A DNA stretch of 64,000 nucleotides from Clonostachys chloroleuca (lineage: Eukaryota; Ascomycota; Sordariomycetes; Hypocreales; Bionectriaceae), in contig JBANAY010000004.1 of NCBI GenBank assembly GCA_037952775.1, positions 5,208,001 to 5,272,000 of the forward strand. Direction: 5' to 3'. Numbering within the stretch: position 1 is the first letter of the stretch; the number at the start of each line of letters is the position of its first letter. This document shows, in pieces, positions 1-13,306 of this stretch. Made by a program: the position numbers and the translations under genes. Below the pieces are notes generated by a model. It was given only the letters and a program-made list of their open reading frames with translations. It was not told the origin of the DNA and searched no databases.

Positions 1-307
1 TTCGGGGACCCGCGGCCTCCGCATCGCGCAAAGGCATGTTGGATCTCAGCGGCTTTCAATTGCTGAACGATCCAGGGTTACATTATTTAATTAGCTTGTC
101 CCTTTTCAATGTCAATTCATCGTCGGCGTGAATCATTTTCAGTCCCAACCCCTCGAGTGAAGATTCAGCATGGTTTCATCGTCCATCTAAACCTGTCTTC
201 TGTTTGTACAGTCCGTTTTCTCGTCCGCGCAGGGGTTTTCGCAGAATGGGAGGGCCATTCTCGATTACACTGAGAAACACTAACATCGAAGCGCCTTTGA
301 CCTGAAC
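1..307. other. upstream region of the ABC transporter gene
   Basis: No coding sequence is recognised here. The stretch lies directly 5' of the ATG at 308 and presumably contains the leader and part of the promoter of the ABC transporter. I see no clear TATA element or repeat. Confidence 0.5.
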
Positions 308-3300
308 ATGGCAGAACAAAAGAACAATGAGAAAGGCCCCGTGAGCCTCAAAGAGGAGCCGGCTCAGCAAGAACAACAGTCCGATGTCGACTCCACGCCC
401 TCAGTAGGCGAGGCTGGAGGGTGGGGTGCATATTTTGTATGTTCCGGCTCCTACCAATCGTGAATATTGTTCAATCGTCTAATAAGTTTCCAGAGAATAT
501 TCTCCTATGCCACGCGGTTCGAGATTACTCTGCAAAGTCTTTCGGCGCTCTGTGCCGTTGCGTCTGGCTCTGGTGTTGCTCTTCAGACCCTGATATTTGG
601 TGCATTTATCACCTCCATCACCAAGTTTGCTTCGGGAGACAAAGAGCCGCCTGAATTCCGACGTGAGACCTCAAGATTGGCGTAAGCGCATTTTCTACTA
701 ATATGTCTCCTTTTCTCGTGGTGTCGTCTTGTCCGCTAACAATCTCCCTATTTAGCCTCTACTTCGTCATCTTGGGTATAGGAAGAGCCGTTTTGGGGTA
801 TACTTACAACACTCTCCTGACTTACTGCTCTTACCGCATCTCTCGTAATATTCGACGGGCTTACATCAAGTCCGCCCTCTGTCAAGAGGTTGCATTCTAT
901 GATCTTGGTTCTGGAGGCTCCATCGCCACACAGGCCACCTCCAATGGCAAACTCATATCCAAGGGAATCGCCGAGAAGATGGGCCTCACAATCCAGGGAA
1001 TATCTGTCTTCGTTACCGCCTTCATTGTCGCATTTGTCACCAACTGGAAGCTGACGTTGATCATTTGCTGTATTGCCCCTGCCACGATTCTTGTCATGGG
1101 CGTCGTTGCCGGCATAGAAGCCGGATACGAAACCAAGATTCTCGAGGTATATGCCCAGGCCAATTCATTTGCGGAGGGCGTGATTGCCAGTGCCAGGACG
1201 GTGCATGCATTCGAAATGAGGTCCCGACTAGTCAACAAGTTCGACAAATATCTTGATGAAGCCCATGGCTGGGGTAAGAAAATCTCACCCCTGCTTGGTT
1301 TTTTGTTCTCCGCCGAATATACCATTATCTATCTGGGTTTCGGTCTGGCTTTCTGGCAAGGCGTTCGCATGCTTGCCCGAGGCGAGATTGACGATCCCGG
1401 TGACATCTTTACGTATGGTTCCCCCCTCAACGACAAAGTCGCTCCTACTAATTTAGTCATACTTACAGTGTCCTGATGGCTGTGACCCTTGGCTCCATCA
1501 ACATCACCATGCTTGCCCCTCATTCCATCGACTTCACTCGGGCAGCCGCCGCCGCCGGCCAACTTTTGTTCTCATTGATCGCCAATCCGATATAAACCCA
1601 CTGGACAAGTCTGGTGAGCAACCAAGTGAGACTATCGGCCATGTCGAATTGGAGAATGTCAGCTTTTCGTATCCTACGCGCCCGGGCATCACGGTCTTGG
1701 ATGATTTTACCCTGAATGTTCCTGCTGGGAAAGTCACTGCTCTAGTGGTACGTTACTCTTGTCGTCTAATTTATCCATCTTATATGTCCGACTGACCACT
1801 CTGTAAAGGGTCAAAGTGGTTCTGGCAAAAGCACCATCATTGGACTCATTGAACGGTGGTACAGGCCCACCTCGGGATCAATTAAACTTGATGGTCGGTC
1901 GTTGGATCAACTGAATATCAACTGGCTGCGAAAGCATGTCCGTCTTGTCCAACAAGAACCCATCCTTTTCCAGGGATCAGTCTTTGACAATATTGCCTAT
2001 GGCCTCGTGGGTACTGAATGGGAGAATGCATCGAGGGAAGAGCGCATGACACAGGTGAGAGAAGCTGCTCAGCTGGCATACGCCGATGAATTCATCTCCG
2101 GCCTGCCCAATGGATACGACACCGAGATCGGCCAGCGAGGAGGGCTCCTTTCTGGAGGCCAGAAACAACGTGTGGCTATTGCCCGTGCGGTTGTCTCTAG
2201 ACCCAAGGTTCTGCTCCTGGACGAAGCCACCAGTGCTCTTGATCCTCATGCCGAAGAAGTGGTTCAGAAAGCCCTCGATCAAGCCTCCAAGGGACGCACC
2301 ACCATTGTGATTGCACACAAGTTGGCTACCATTCGCAAGGCTGACAACATTGTTGTCATGATCAAAGGCCAGATCGTAGAGCAAGGGAGCCACGAGGCCC
2401 TGATCGCACAGGACGGCACATATGCCCGACTCGTTAAAATCCAGAACCTGTCAGTTTCAGCCGAGGAAGAAGCAGAAGAATCGACCTCGGAAAATGAAGA
2501 CAAGGATGAGGCCGAGCAAGTCTGCGCAGACCCGGCCGACCTCACGAAGACCTTGACTCGGTTTGAAACAGCAGATAGAGCCCGCCTGGAGGCCCAGAAG
2601 GACAGGGATAGTTACGAGAACCACAAACACCTAGGTTTCGTCGGCGTGATATGGCGCCTCGTCAGAGAGAACCCAGAGCTCAAATGGGTCTACATGATCA
2701 CACTCATCGCGTGTGTTCTTGGTGGTAAGTTGCCCCATTTAGTATTGTTAATGAGATATCAACGCTGACGAATCTCAGCTGGAGCCATTCCGGGCCAAGC
2801 CCTTTTGCTCTCAAATACTGTAGAGGTGTTCACCTTGACTGGGCAGAAAATGGAAGATGAGGGGAGCTACTATGCTCGGATGTTCATAGTCTTGGCCGCG
2901 GGCTGTTTGGTAGCCTATTTCACTGTCGGCATGGCAACAAACACAATTGCTCAGGTTTGTAAACCCTCATGCCCTCTAGGCCGGTTGGATGTTGGTTCAC
3001 AAATCTTGCTAACAACATCCACAGGCTTTGTCTCATAAATTGAGGCGGCAGAGCTTGGAGGATATCATGAGACAAGATCTTCAATTCTTCGACCGACCAG
3101 AGAACAGCATTGGCGCCTTGACAAGTCGAGTTGACTCGAACCCACAAGCTATCCTTGAGCTTATGGGTTTCAATGTTGGTCTCATCCTCATTGGAATGCT
3201 CAATATTACTATTTGCAGTGTCCTCGGTCTCGCCCACAGCTGGAAACTCGGTCTTGTGGTTGTTTTTGCTGGATTGCCACCCATGGTCGGCTCCGGCTGG

Positions 3301-4758
3301 CTCAAGATCCGCTCCAACGCCAAGCTGGAGGAAGATAACGACAAGCGCACGAGCAACAGCGCTGCCATTGCTTCCGAGGCAGTGACAGCGATTCGTACTG
3401 TATCTTCTCTAGCGATCGAGGAGAAGGTCCTTGACAGATATGTGTCAGAGCTGGACCTTTCCATTAGTGGCGCTGTGCGACCCTTGTGTCTCATGATGCT
3501 CTGGTTTGCGCTGACGCAGTCGATGGAGTATTACTTTATGGCTCTGGGCTTCTGGTATGTTTATCCCAAGTGCATGACACTAAATTATCATAACTGACGT
3601 CTGGCTTTCAGGTGGGGATGCCGTTTGTTGTCATTTGGAGAAGTCACCATGTACAACTTTTTTGTTACCTTCATGGCCGTCTTCTTCTCAGGCCAGGCAA
3701 CCTCCGAGCTCTTCCAATTTTCAACGAGTCAGTGGTTTCCAAAAACCTCCAGTCAGTGACCATGTTAACAGTTTCTAGGCCTGACCAATGGAAAGAATGC
3801 TGCCAACTACATCTTCTGGCTTCACGAGCTCCAGCCAACGGTCGAGGAAAACTCCCACAACAAAGACAACGCCCCCAAGTCTGGCGGTCCAATTGATATC
3901 GATTCTATCCGATTCTCTTATCCCCTTCGTCCAGATGCCACCGTCTTGAGAGGGATAGATCTTCATGTTACCTTTCCCCCCCCCCCCCCCCCCCTTTTTT
4001 TTCCCTTCAACCCCCCTAGTATCTTACGGCTAACTTGGAACCTCTAGATTAAAGAAGGTCAGTTTGTTGCCCTTGTGGGAGCATCGGGCTGTGGTAAATC
4101 TACCATGATCGCCATGCTCGAACGGTTCTACGACCCTTCCACGGGCAGCATTTCCATCAGCGGCGAGGCCCTCACAAACCTGAACCCTCGCCTCTACCGA
4201 CGCATCGTGTCGCTTGTGCAACAGGAACCCACCCTGTTCCAGGGCACGATCAGGGAAAACATCGCGCTCGGGATCGACGACCCCGACGCCGCTACGTCAG
4301 AGACATCGCCGTCCTCACCTACCAACAGCACCACCGTCCCCGAAGCAGACATCGAGGCCGCCCTCCGCGCCGCCAACGCCTGGGACTTCGTGTGCTCCCT
4401 CCCCGAAGGCGTCCACACCCCGGCCGGCGCCAACGGCACCCAGCTTTCGGGAGGGCAGCGCCAGCGCATCGCCATCGCCCGGGCCCTCATCCGGAACCCC
4501 AGGATCCTGCTCCTCGACGAGGCGACGAGCGCCCTTGACACGGAGAGCGAGAAGCTCGTGCAGGGGGTGCTGGCCGAGGCGGCCAAGAAGGGCGACCGGA
4601 TCACGGTGGCCGTCGCGCACAGGCTGAGCACCATCAAGGACGCGGATGTCATCTGCGTCTTCTACGGCGGCAAGATTGTCGAGATGGGGACGCACGAAGA
4701 GCTGGTTGCCAAGCGGGGCATCTACCGCAAGATGTGTGAAGCGCAGAGTCTTGATTAA
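308..4758 (+). CDS. ABCB-type (Mdr1/Pmd1-like) full-size multidrug ABC transporter, one frame break
   Basis: Predicted plasma-membrane ATP-driven exporter with the order TMD1-NBD1-TMD2-NBD2. I read ten exons with introns at 437-493, 682-755, 1413-1468, 1748-1808, 2725-2778, 2955-3024, 3555-3611, 3728-3778 and 3967-4047. NBD1 has Walker A GQSGSGKST, signature LSGGQKQR and Walker B VLLLDEATSALD. NBD2 has GASGCGKST, LSGGQRQR and ILLLDEATSALD. An acidic linker (EEEAEESTSENEDKDE) joins the halves. Exon 4 breaks frame in the T-run 1564-1567: the reading ...AAAAGQL continues as FVLIDRQSDINPLD only if one T is added. With that base the exons sum to 1,297 codons (1,296 aa), normal for the family. The last intron contains 19 consecutive C. 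Substrate cannot be told from sequence. As given, the gene would be truncated after TMD1; sequencing error is my preferred explanation. Confidence 0.9.
3976..4002. repeat. C19-T8 homopolymer tract inside the last intron of the ABC transporter gene
   Basis: Nineteen C (3976-3994) are followed by eight T (3995-4002), between donor GTTACC (3967) and acceptor CTCTAG (ending 4047). It is a polypyrimidine tract far longer than in the other introns. Its exact length is likely to be unreliable in the assembly. Confidence 0.9.
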
Positions 4759-7700
4759 GAATTTTTGTATATTATTGTCTACAATGGCAGGTGAAGCTGT
4801 AAACTCTAGGTCCTGGTAATCCCAAGTATACACAAAAGAATGTTGTTAGTTTCGACCAAGTGGAATTTACAAGATGGTATCCAAGGATACCTCTTGGATG
4901 GCATTACCCTATACCTTGACCCTCAACTCTGATGATGCCACATCAACATCTGACGATAACTTGGCATAAGCGATGTTTCGCATGATGAATCTCGGTTAAC
5001 AGTGAAATTAACTGTGCCGCATTTCATGTTGTTGGCGCTTTGTTTTCCACGTGGGTAAGCTGGGCATCAGTTTTGTAATTGTTCTGAATCCTCCTACCGA
5101 TTACTTGGTGCTTGGAAGTAAGATAACACTAGCCTAGTCACAATTAGGAGCTTGAATCAGAAGCCCAGGGAACCCGACCTTGGCAGTCTTCGTGTACTAT
5201 TTGCCACTTGTGGACTGACAACAATTCACTGTAGACGATGTCTGGGCAAAGGGCGGACCTCCTAGTGTTTACCTTTCCAATGACAAATAGGAAAACAGCG
5301 CTACACCGTGAAGCTTCACCGAGGGGCGCGTGAATTACGATCGATATTGATCGTTGCTTCTGCCCACAAAGGGCAATTGAGGAAACATCCAAGCCAGGGC
5401 ACATCCCAAAAGCGGCCTGCACTCGCCAGCCCTGCACCGCCCACCTGGGCCATAGCATAATCGATATAGGGAAAACTTGGGCGCAACGCCTCCAATTCGT
5501 CACCAGCAGGATTGTATGTACCCTATACTTGGCTGCCGTAGATGTGGGCAAGAAACCGGTTCGCCGAATGAGTCAAACCCCATCGTTGACGGTTTGATTC
5601 CGGCACTCGGCAAGCTTAGGGTTTTCAAAATGCTTGCCTACTGGGTGATGACCGCTCCTGACACGCAGTCCGCCTGTCTTAGTGAGGGCTCGTCCCGAAC
5701 TTGCCGTGAACACACACGTTGGCAGAGGGGCACACCTGCAAGCGCATCCCGCCAACTGCCTCTCTGCGGGAAGCTTGGCCGTTTGGGATGGCTGCGCTGC
5801 CGATCAGGATCTACAGAGTGTGACAAAGATCTGACCGGAACCGAGAAAAACAATGAAACGTCATTATAATTCATGGGCACGAACTTGAGAGGATCGAGTT
5901 CCTCAGGCCTGAGTTGAACGTAAAGACCACTGCTTCCCCGCCAATGCGCATTACACAGGGCTGTTCCAGCGAGCGCCCTCGAACGTCCACGTACCTGCTA
6001 TGGGAGAACTTAGTCAATTAGCACCCGTTGAGAAATGCCGATCACACAGCCTTGACTAGCTGAGCGCGAAAAAAACTTTCTCCCTGAAGAGGCCCTCAGT
6101 GTTAGCTTAACAAGCTTTTGTTACAAGCTTTTCCTTCATGGTCGCGTGACGGAACCACCGTGACCGACGGGGAGCACGTAGCCTCAGCAGCTGATTTGGC
6201 GAGAAGGGGCATGGGACCTCCGAGGCCGGCTGGACCGGGGTTGCTGGGTGGAGGGGTGATGATCAACGTTCGCTTCCTGGATGGATGACCTCACCTTGTG
6301 GGGAGGGCTGGCACACAGATTGGTCGCCGGAGGAAATGAGGTCGAGATTTGATCAGTAGCACGTTGTGGCGAGTGAGGGATTGGCAGGGGCCCGATAGCT
6401 ACTCTGTGTACGCGACTCTGGAATCTCGATGTGTTGATGGTGTTGTATCTCTCAGTTTTCGGTGCGTAGCCAGCACTGGCATGGACCAGAATCTCAAAGA
6501 GCCCAAAATAACTAGCCATGCAACGACGACGCCAATCAGAGGTGGCAGATCCAGTTTTCCTTGCTGAATCTGACCAAACTTCGCACATGCAGGGCGAGGA
6601 GATCGCGGCTATTAGGTCAGCATGCTGCAGGGCTGCCCCATAGGGTAAGCCGACGCCTCGTGTTTTGGGCACCAGATGAAATAATTGTCATTGGATTGAG
6701 TTTCATGCCTGATGAAATCTGTCAAAGCCCGGACCATGTTCTAGAAGACTTCCAGCTGGTAGCGGGACTGGGAATAATGAAAGGGTGGATCGGTGACAGT
6801 GGCTTTGTTATCTGGCGCAAAGCTCAGGACAGTGATCTCAGCGTCGTCTGGATAATTACATTGCCTTGCTTTACCGCCTGTTAGTCTGGAGTGTGGTTTG
6901 AAAGTGGGTGGGTGGCCTGTCTCAGATTGAGTGGAGGCCGCACTATCAGTATTCAACCTAATAATTATGCCATAAACTGATCATTGCCCGTGTGTAATAG
7001 GAATGAGTACCTGCTGGATTAATAATGCTGAGGGTCAACTTGTGGCCAGGGGTGAGAAATCAGGCCGTCAGGCAGAGAGCCGCAACAGACACAAAAGGAA
7101 CCATGTGCGCCAATAGCATGATGCATGCAGGGTTCACGGCCTGTGATGCAATGGACCTTCAACACCTTCTGTCCCACACAGCACACGGGAGCGAGCCTAC
7201 TAGCACAGATGGTACGCGCCACAGTTGATCAGCAGGTCCCAGGCAGGAAAAGGATGCGGCCAAGGAAGAGACGGCCTAGTAGTCTAGTCTTGACAGCCCT
7301 GTTGACGTTGACACTGAAGACATAAGTGCCAGATAGAGTAGACTAGCCTGGGAGCTGCGGCTTGGCTTTAGTTTAACGCGCAATCTGTGACTTCATCTCC
7401 GAGCCAGAGGAGGTGGTGTAACTCGTGTTGGTTGCCCCAACTTCGGGAGACAGGCTCACGAACTAGGGAACCAACCAGCGGTTGGGTGGCATTGAGAATC
7501 TGATTGGGGTGCATTGGGTGATCGAATACGACTACGGCTCACTGTCAACAAGCGAACTGGCGGTCGGGCTGCTATGCGACCCATGCCCCGACACGCTCCT
7601 CGATTCCCTCTTGTAGCACAGCATGGATTCGCGCCCAGACAATTCGTTGGTATCGACCTTCCGACATGGCTTGCTATCCATATCTGCTTCCTGATTTGGG

Positions 7701-10362
7701 GGTCCCCCACGGCTGGTGCTGGTCACCCTTAATCTTGCTCGATTTGAGCAAGGCGCGTCTGGCGGTTCGACAGCCACAATTGGGATTTGGGCCTTTCGCA
7801 CGAATGACAGCGGTCCGGTAGTCAGCCTGCCAGTGACATTTCCATGGGAGACCGGAGCGTGCTAGCCCCCAGGCCAGTACCGGCCCTGGTGTCAGAATTG
7901 ATATGGTCCAGACTGGCCCAGGGCGGGTTGAAGGGCGACGGTTCCTTCAGGCACTGTGCGCCCATGGTACGTACCTCTATGCATGCACATCATCCTCGCT
8001 GGAGTGATAGATGCGTATTGATTGGAGGTGGTTTGATTAGTGTTAGTAGGTATGTCTTATGGGCAAGCTGCCATGGCCAGACGGGCTCGGATGTGCCGCG
8101 AGTATAGTACCAGTACCAGCTAGATGCCAAAGTTCCATTAACCATCCACCCGTTCTTCGGCTTGGGCGTTTCCTCGGATTTTGGATGTGCGTCGGCTTTC
8201 TCTGGAGATCATTCGGAGGGCTACGACCCAGATCCGGATCTCACGGAATGGTCTAGACTGGCAATGCACCTCAGGGCGCGGTTGAGGGCAGCCGGCCAAC
8301 AAGACGACCCGAAATATTCTCTCTCAGCTTTTCCCTGGCCATTTTACTGTCCGTCGTGCACAATTGGTGCAGTCATCCTTCATCCACGGGCTCGGTGCGG
8401 ATTGAGCGTCTTACGTTGTCCAAGCTTGCTCCCTGCAGGCAAAAAGACCATCTAGGCTAAATCCTCCCGAATGCACAGGGAACAGGCTTACCTACTATGT
8501 ATGGCCTTGCAGCGTGCTAATTACGTGTGCATGTCAGTTTCAGCTGGTCGCATAGACACTGCCCTCCCATAGCCAAGCCCTGCCACGGGGGCTTCTAGGC
8601 TCTGGGGGTAGCCAGCATGTAGATAATTATGGAAATGGCATTGCATTCCATTGGCCGTTTGATGAGGCCAGCCAGTGCTCGGAGCGGATCTGCACGGAGC
8701 TCATAAGGCGAGACCTCGCCTTTTCCGCCCAGACTCGATTTCTTTTGTACGAGTGATGGCGCTTTGCTGTTCTGCCACTGACATTAATTTGTTTCTCGCT
8801 GCTCCTTAAGATCGTCGCTGTTGGTTTTGTGGTTTTGGCTTTTCGCCTCCCGAGTGGACATCGTTGATTGCTGGCAAAGCGACTGCCTCGATTCAATCCA
8901 AGGGTACCCCAGAGCGACGCTGCAAGGCGAGAAGCGTTCACCAGCCAGCCGCCTGCGACATTTACCTACCCCGATCCAGGAAACGACTCGCGGCAACCTG
9001 TATGTGTGTGGTCTGTCGGTGTGGTCGCCTTCTCGCAACTCGCACTCTCCCCAGGTCCGGACCGGGATAATACGCTCAACACCAGCGAGGAAGCCGCACC
9101 TATTAGGCGCGCAGAACCAAGCTGTCGCAAACGAAGCACGGCCCTGCCGTTAATCTTATTCGAAGCATCGGGATTGAATCCGAAACATTGAAGCTGTGAG
9201 TCTCACCTTAGTTCTCGTCTGTGTCCAGTCCCCAGCCCGGTTTTGTTCCCCAGCCCAAACCCACACCTTGGATCACCAATGTCCCCATCCTTTCTCTCCC
9301 TCTGCCTCTCAACCAGACCTCAATTTGGCAAGTGGGCAGGCGGCGGCGCACGACACCACAAGATAGCGCCCCCTCCTTTGCGTCGAACCCGGCCGTCACC
9401 ATCCACCAGGCTAGCTCAGTAGCTCTGTGTCGTCGCTCTGGCGCTGGCTCTGACGCTGATGCTGGCTTCCCCACAGCCTCCACCGCCAGCTGTTCTCCAG
9501 GCCAGAATGGGGCCTAGTGGCAGGGCCTGTCGTCGTCGCGCTCGCTCGCAGCGGTGCTGAGTGGTGTGTGGTGTTGCATTTTGGATTGCTTGGCTTCTGT
9601 TAATGCGGGTTGAAACATGGGAGGAAAGAGCTACGCCGCCGCCGGTTTGGCCGCCTGCCCGGCACTTGTGCACTGACATCACCGCTTCGTCTCTCCCCAC
9701 CTTGCCTTGCGCTCTGCAACCTGGCGGTCATCCATGGCTTATGCTGTACCTGGCGAGTGAGTGCGAGCCATTGTATGTACCTGCTACCGCCATGCTCTTC
9801 CCTGCCTGGGAAATGTCGGCATTCATGCGTTGCCCTGACTGGGTGGGTGCATCATGAGCCACACCTTGCTTTTGCCCAACCCAACCCATCCTATCCCCAT
9901 CAACCCGCGAGAGCAGAGCAGATCCAAGCAGAGCAACAATCCCTCCCCTCTGTTCTTCTCCAACTTTTTTCTTTCCTTTTTCCCACCGGAAGCCCAAGCG
10001 AGGAAAAAACAACAAGCCCCAATTCCCACTTCCGCCGCCTCGCATAACAAAACCTCTAGTCCCCCTCCACCCAAGCCCAGCACCCATTCCAGGCCACACA
10101 CTTAAGCCCGGCCGGTCTGCACCTTCTCCCCCCTTCCCTTCTTGGCCCATCTAGGTGCAGAATAGAGCAACCGAGAGAGAGAGAACCAGAGAGTAGCTTG
10201 GTAACAATTCCCCCATTGGCGCTATTGTTTCAGCTGCGTATCGGCACACGATCATGTACTCTGGTTTCCCATGACTACCTCGTCCACATCCACCTTGAAT
10301 TTCTAGACTCTTTTCTCCTTTCAGCATCAGCTGAGGTGTCAGCCTGATTGATATTAACAGTC
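4759..10362. other. 5.6-kb gene-free stretch between ABC transporter and arrestin genes
   Basis: Short open frames on both strands show no recognisable domain, no sustained coding pattern and no family resemblance. No transposon termini or tRNA found. The last 1 kb becomes C/T-rich with a GA repeat (about 10171-10190) just before the arrestin ATG, as expected of a long promoter and 5' leader for that gene. An unrecognised non-coding RNA cannot be excluded. Confidence 0.5.
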
Positions 10363-13306
10363 ATGACAGCCACGCCCGCCACCTCAAATAAACCTCGCCG
10401 CCCCAACAATTGGATTTCCTCAAGTTGCGGCAACGTCTACTACCGGCCGCGTGGCAAAGACAAAAAGGCGCCCGCTCCTGGTCTTTTCCCACGACCTCTG
10501 ATCGAGCCTCGCAGGTCCAGGCCGCACGCCATCCACATTGTCACGTATCCTCCAGGCTACGTTCCCCCCGAACTTCGCCCTCAGCCAGAGTCGGCCTGGT
10601 CGCGCAGAAACAAGGTTCGAGCCGCCCGAAAAGCGCGCCACGGCGACGCTTCCAATTCCTCGGAGCAGCCGTCCAGGAGACGCCGTTCGGAGCGATCGCC
10701 CACTCGCACACCCGTCCTCGACAAGCTTTTAAGCCAAATCTCCTCCAGTAGCAGCAAGCTGCAAACTCACGCGCAAAAACGGTTGTCTGTCTTGTCCACC
10801 CCGGACTCGCCCATTGCCGATCCTGCAACAAGCCCCAACAGTCAGACAGGGGTCCAACCGCCCGCACATGCTAGTGACGTTATCCGTCCAGCGCCGGAAT
10901 CCATCAACACCCAAATAGACACACAGCCTCCCACACCATCACCACACTCATCAGCATCGACGCTTCCTAATTATTCGCCCATCTCGCCTGCCTCAACGAG
11001 TCCAGCGACCGCATCGCACACTGCTTGGCCCCAACGTGCCGCCACTGACACAGCTCTAGTTGCGCCGAGATTATCGACACAGGCAGGTCACCCTGCCAAC
11101 GCCCACCGGCGTCACAGCATGATGTCTGCACGCAATGCCGCCAAGTCGAGCGTCACCTCCTTTGTCACTGAGCTGCCCAAGCCCGTGGCTTCGGGGAGTG
11201 GCGTCTCGTGCTCTATCCTCCTTGCCGAGCCCAATCTGTTCCTCGCAGGTTTCGACCACGATGGATCCGCCCATCGCAACGGTCACTCCGGCACAGCCCT
11301 CCTCCGTGGAAAGCTGCAACTGAATGTCAGCAAGAACGTTAAGCTCAAGGCCGTTCAGCTGAAGCTCGTCGGCCGTGCACGAACCGAATGGCCCGAGGGC
11401 ATCCCGCCGCTGAAGCAGGACCTTTTTGAAGAGCAAGGCCTGCGAACACAAGTTTTGACATTTTTCAACGCCATGTACGACGGGTGGGAGTCGGAGTACG
11501 GAAACCAGTGCTCCTACACGCTCAAGGGAGAGGCTGCCTCGAATAACTCGACCTACCTCGTAGTGTCCACCCCCGGCCAGAATGGCGCAAGAGGCACCAA
11601 CCACACTCCCAAGGAGCTGAAGCGACTTTCATTACAAAACGCCCAGTCTCGAAGCTTTGGCAAGGGTGAGAGCCCCGTGTCGACGACGACCCAAGCTAAG
11701 GGCTTTAAGATCTTCCATCCCGGTACTTACGATTACTCTTTCGAGCTGCCCATTGACCATAACCAGTTGGAGACCATCAACCTGCAATACGGATCAGTAA
11801 GATGGGAGCTCCATGCCACTATTGACCGTGCCGGCGCCTTCAAACCCAACCTGCACGGCATAAAGGAAGTGTCAATCATCCGAGTGCCTGATCAAATGTC
11901 TCTCGAGATGACGGAGCCTATATCCATTAGTCGACAATGGGAGGATCAGCTTCACTACGACATCATTATTTCTGGGAAAAGTTTCCCAATTGGAGGCAGG
12001 ATCCCTATTGCATTCAAACTAACTCCTCTGGCCAAGGTCCAAGTCCACAAGTTGAAAGTCTACTTGACCGAGTCTATTGAATATTGGACCAACGATCGAC
12101 GAGTAACGCGAAAGGACCCCGGACGAAAGGTTTTGCTTCTTGAGAAGAGCGCCGGCAAGCCCTTGGCCGAGAACTGGGCCTCATCAGATATCCGAGCCAC
12201 TCGTGGTGGTGAGCTGTCACCGGAACAGAGGGCTGCTGCCAGAGAGCAAGCTACTCGAAGGCGTATGCAGGAGGCATCTAGACGTGGCGTGGCCCCTGAG
12301 CCGCTACCACAGCCCGCTGAGAACCTCCTCGGAGACCTGGATCTTGGACTCGAGAACTTGTGGGGATCAACCGAAATTGAGGCCAATGTCCAAATTCCTA
12401 CCTGCCAGATGATGGCTCGGAACAGGGAATTGAGGCTCAACGCTGACTGCAGCTGGAAGAATGTCAATGTGTATCATTGGATCAAGGTAAGCGCGCTCAC
12501 AGTTCAATGTGATTAGGTAGAATTTCAGCTAATCGAAGTAGGTCGTCATGCGCATCAGCCGTCTTGACCCGGAGGACCCAACAGGGACGAAGAGACGCCA
12601 CTTTGAGATCAGTATCGACTCGCCATTCACGGTCCTCAATTGCAGGGCGACGCAAGCCAACACCAATCTCCCTGCTTACACTGGTAACGAGCACCAGCCA
12701 ATGACATGCCAGACTTCCTGCGGATGCCCAGATGCCCAGAGCGTCCCTACAGAGCTGCCCCAAGAAGCCCCAACCACTCTGGTTGGTGCAGGTCGCAGCG
12801 CGGAAGATCTTCCTATGCCGCCTCAAGCTGCCCGTCTTGCCAATGGTGCAGCAAACCCGGCTAGCCAACAGCAGGGTTCCCCAACCATGCCTCAGGGTGC
12901 CTGCACCCGCGGAGCTCGTCCAATGCACCTTATCCGAGCTCCCAGCTTCTGCCCGCCTGATATTGAAGACGACGAGTCTCCGCCACCACTGACTCCTCTT
13001 ATGATCAACACCGACATTCCTGCTTTTGTCCCAAGCTTGATAAGCCCTCCACCTCAGTATGATGTTGTGGTTGGGACACCAAGCGTCGATGGTATGGCGG
13101 ATTACTTCACCCGCCTGGCACACTACGGATTCGAAGACCAGGACTCGTCTGGATCAGACGATGACACCACTCCTCCAAGAATCCTCGATCGATCTGGACG
13201 TGTTAATGTGGCTCATCCCCGAAGCCCTATCGGACGGATGCCCAGCAGGAGTATGGAATTGTCTCGCCCGAATCTAGGGCTGAATATTGCAAATATTGCC
13301 ACATAA
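10363..13306 (+). CDS. arrestin-related trafficking adaptor (ART family), 962 aa
   Basis: Arrestin-domain proteins of fungi recruit the HECT ubiquitin ligase Rsp5/HulA to plasma-membrane transporters for endocytosis. Exon 1 is 10363-12486 and exon 2 12542-13306 (GTAAGC..GTAG intron). The ATG at 10363 is the first in frame; the open frame extends five codons further 5' only through a TTG. Residues about 1-275 are basic, Ser/Pro-rich and probably disordered. An arrestin-N-like beta domain follows (about 280-420), then an arrestin-C-like part (about 520-720; VYLTESIEYWTNDRR). Two PPxY motifs, the ligand of Rsp5 WW domains, are present: PPGY at 63-66 and PPQY near 877-880. The frame is intact. 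Which ART (Rod1/Rog3/Aly/CreD type) it matches is not clear to me; PalF seems less likely from the N-terminus. Confidence 0.85.

Noticed and set aside
4315..4833. 172-aa antisense frame over NBD2 of the ABC transporter
   Set aside because: Shadow of the conserved GC-rich coding frame; no family resemblance.
6184..6672. 162-aa minus frame in the 5-10 kb spacer
   Set aside because: No domain, no splice context, overlaps frames on the other strand.
11071..11604. 177-aa antisense frame inside the arrestin gene
   Set aside because: Fully overlaps conserved coding sequence on the other strand.
12497..13123. 208-aa antisense frame over arrestin exon 2
   Set aside because: Shadow frame of real coding sequence.
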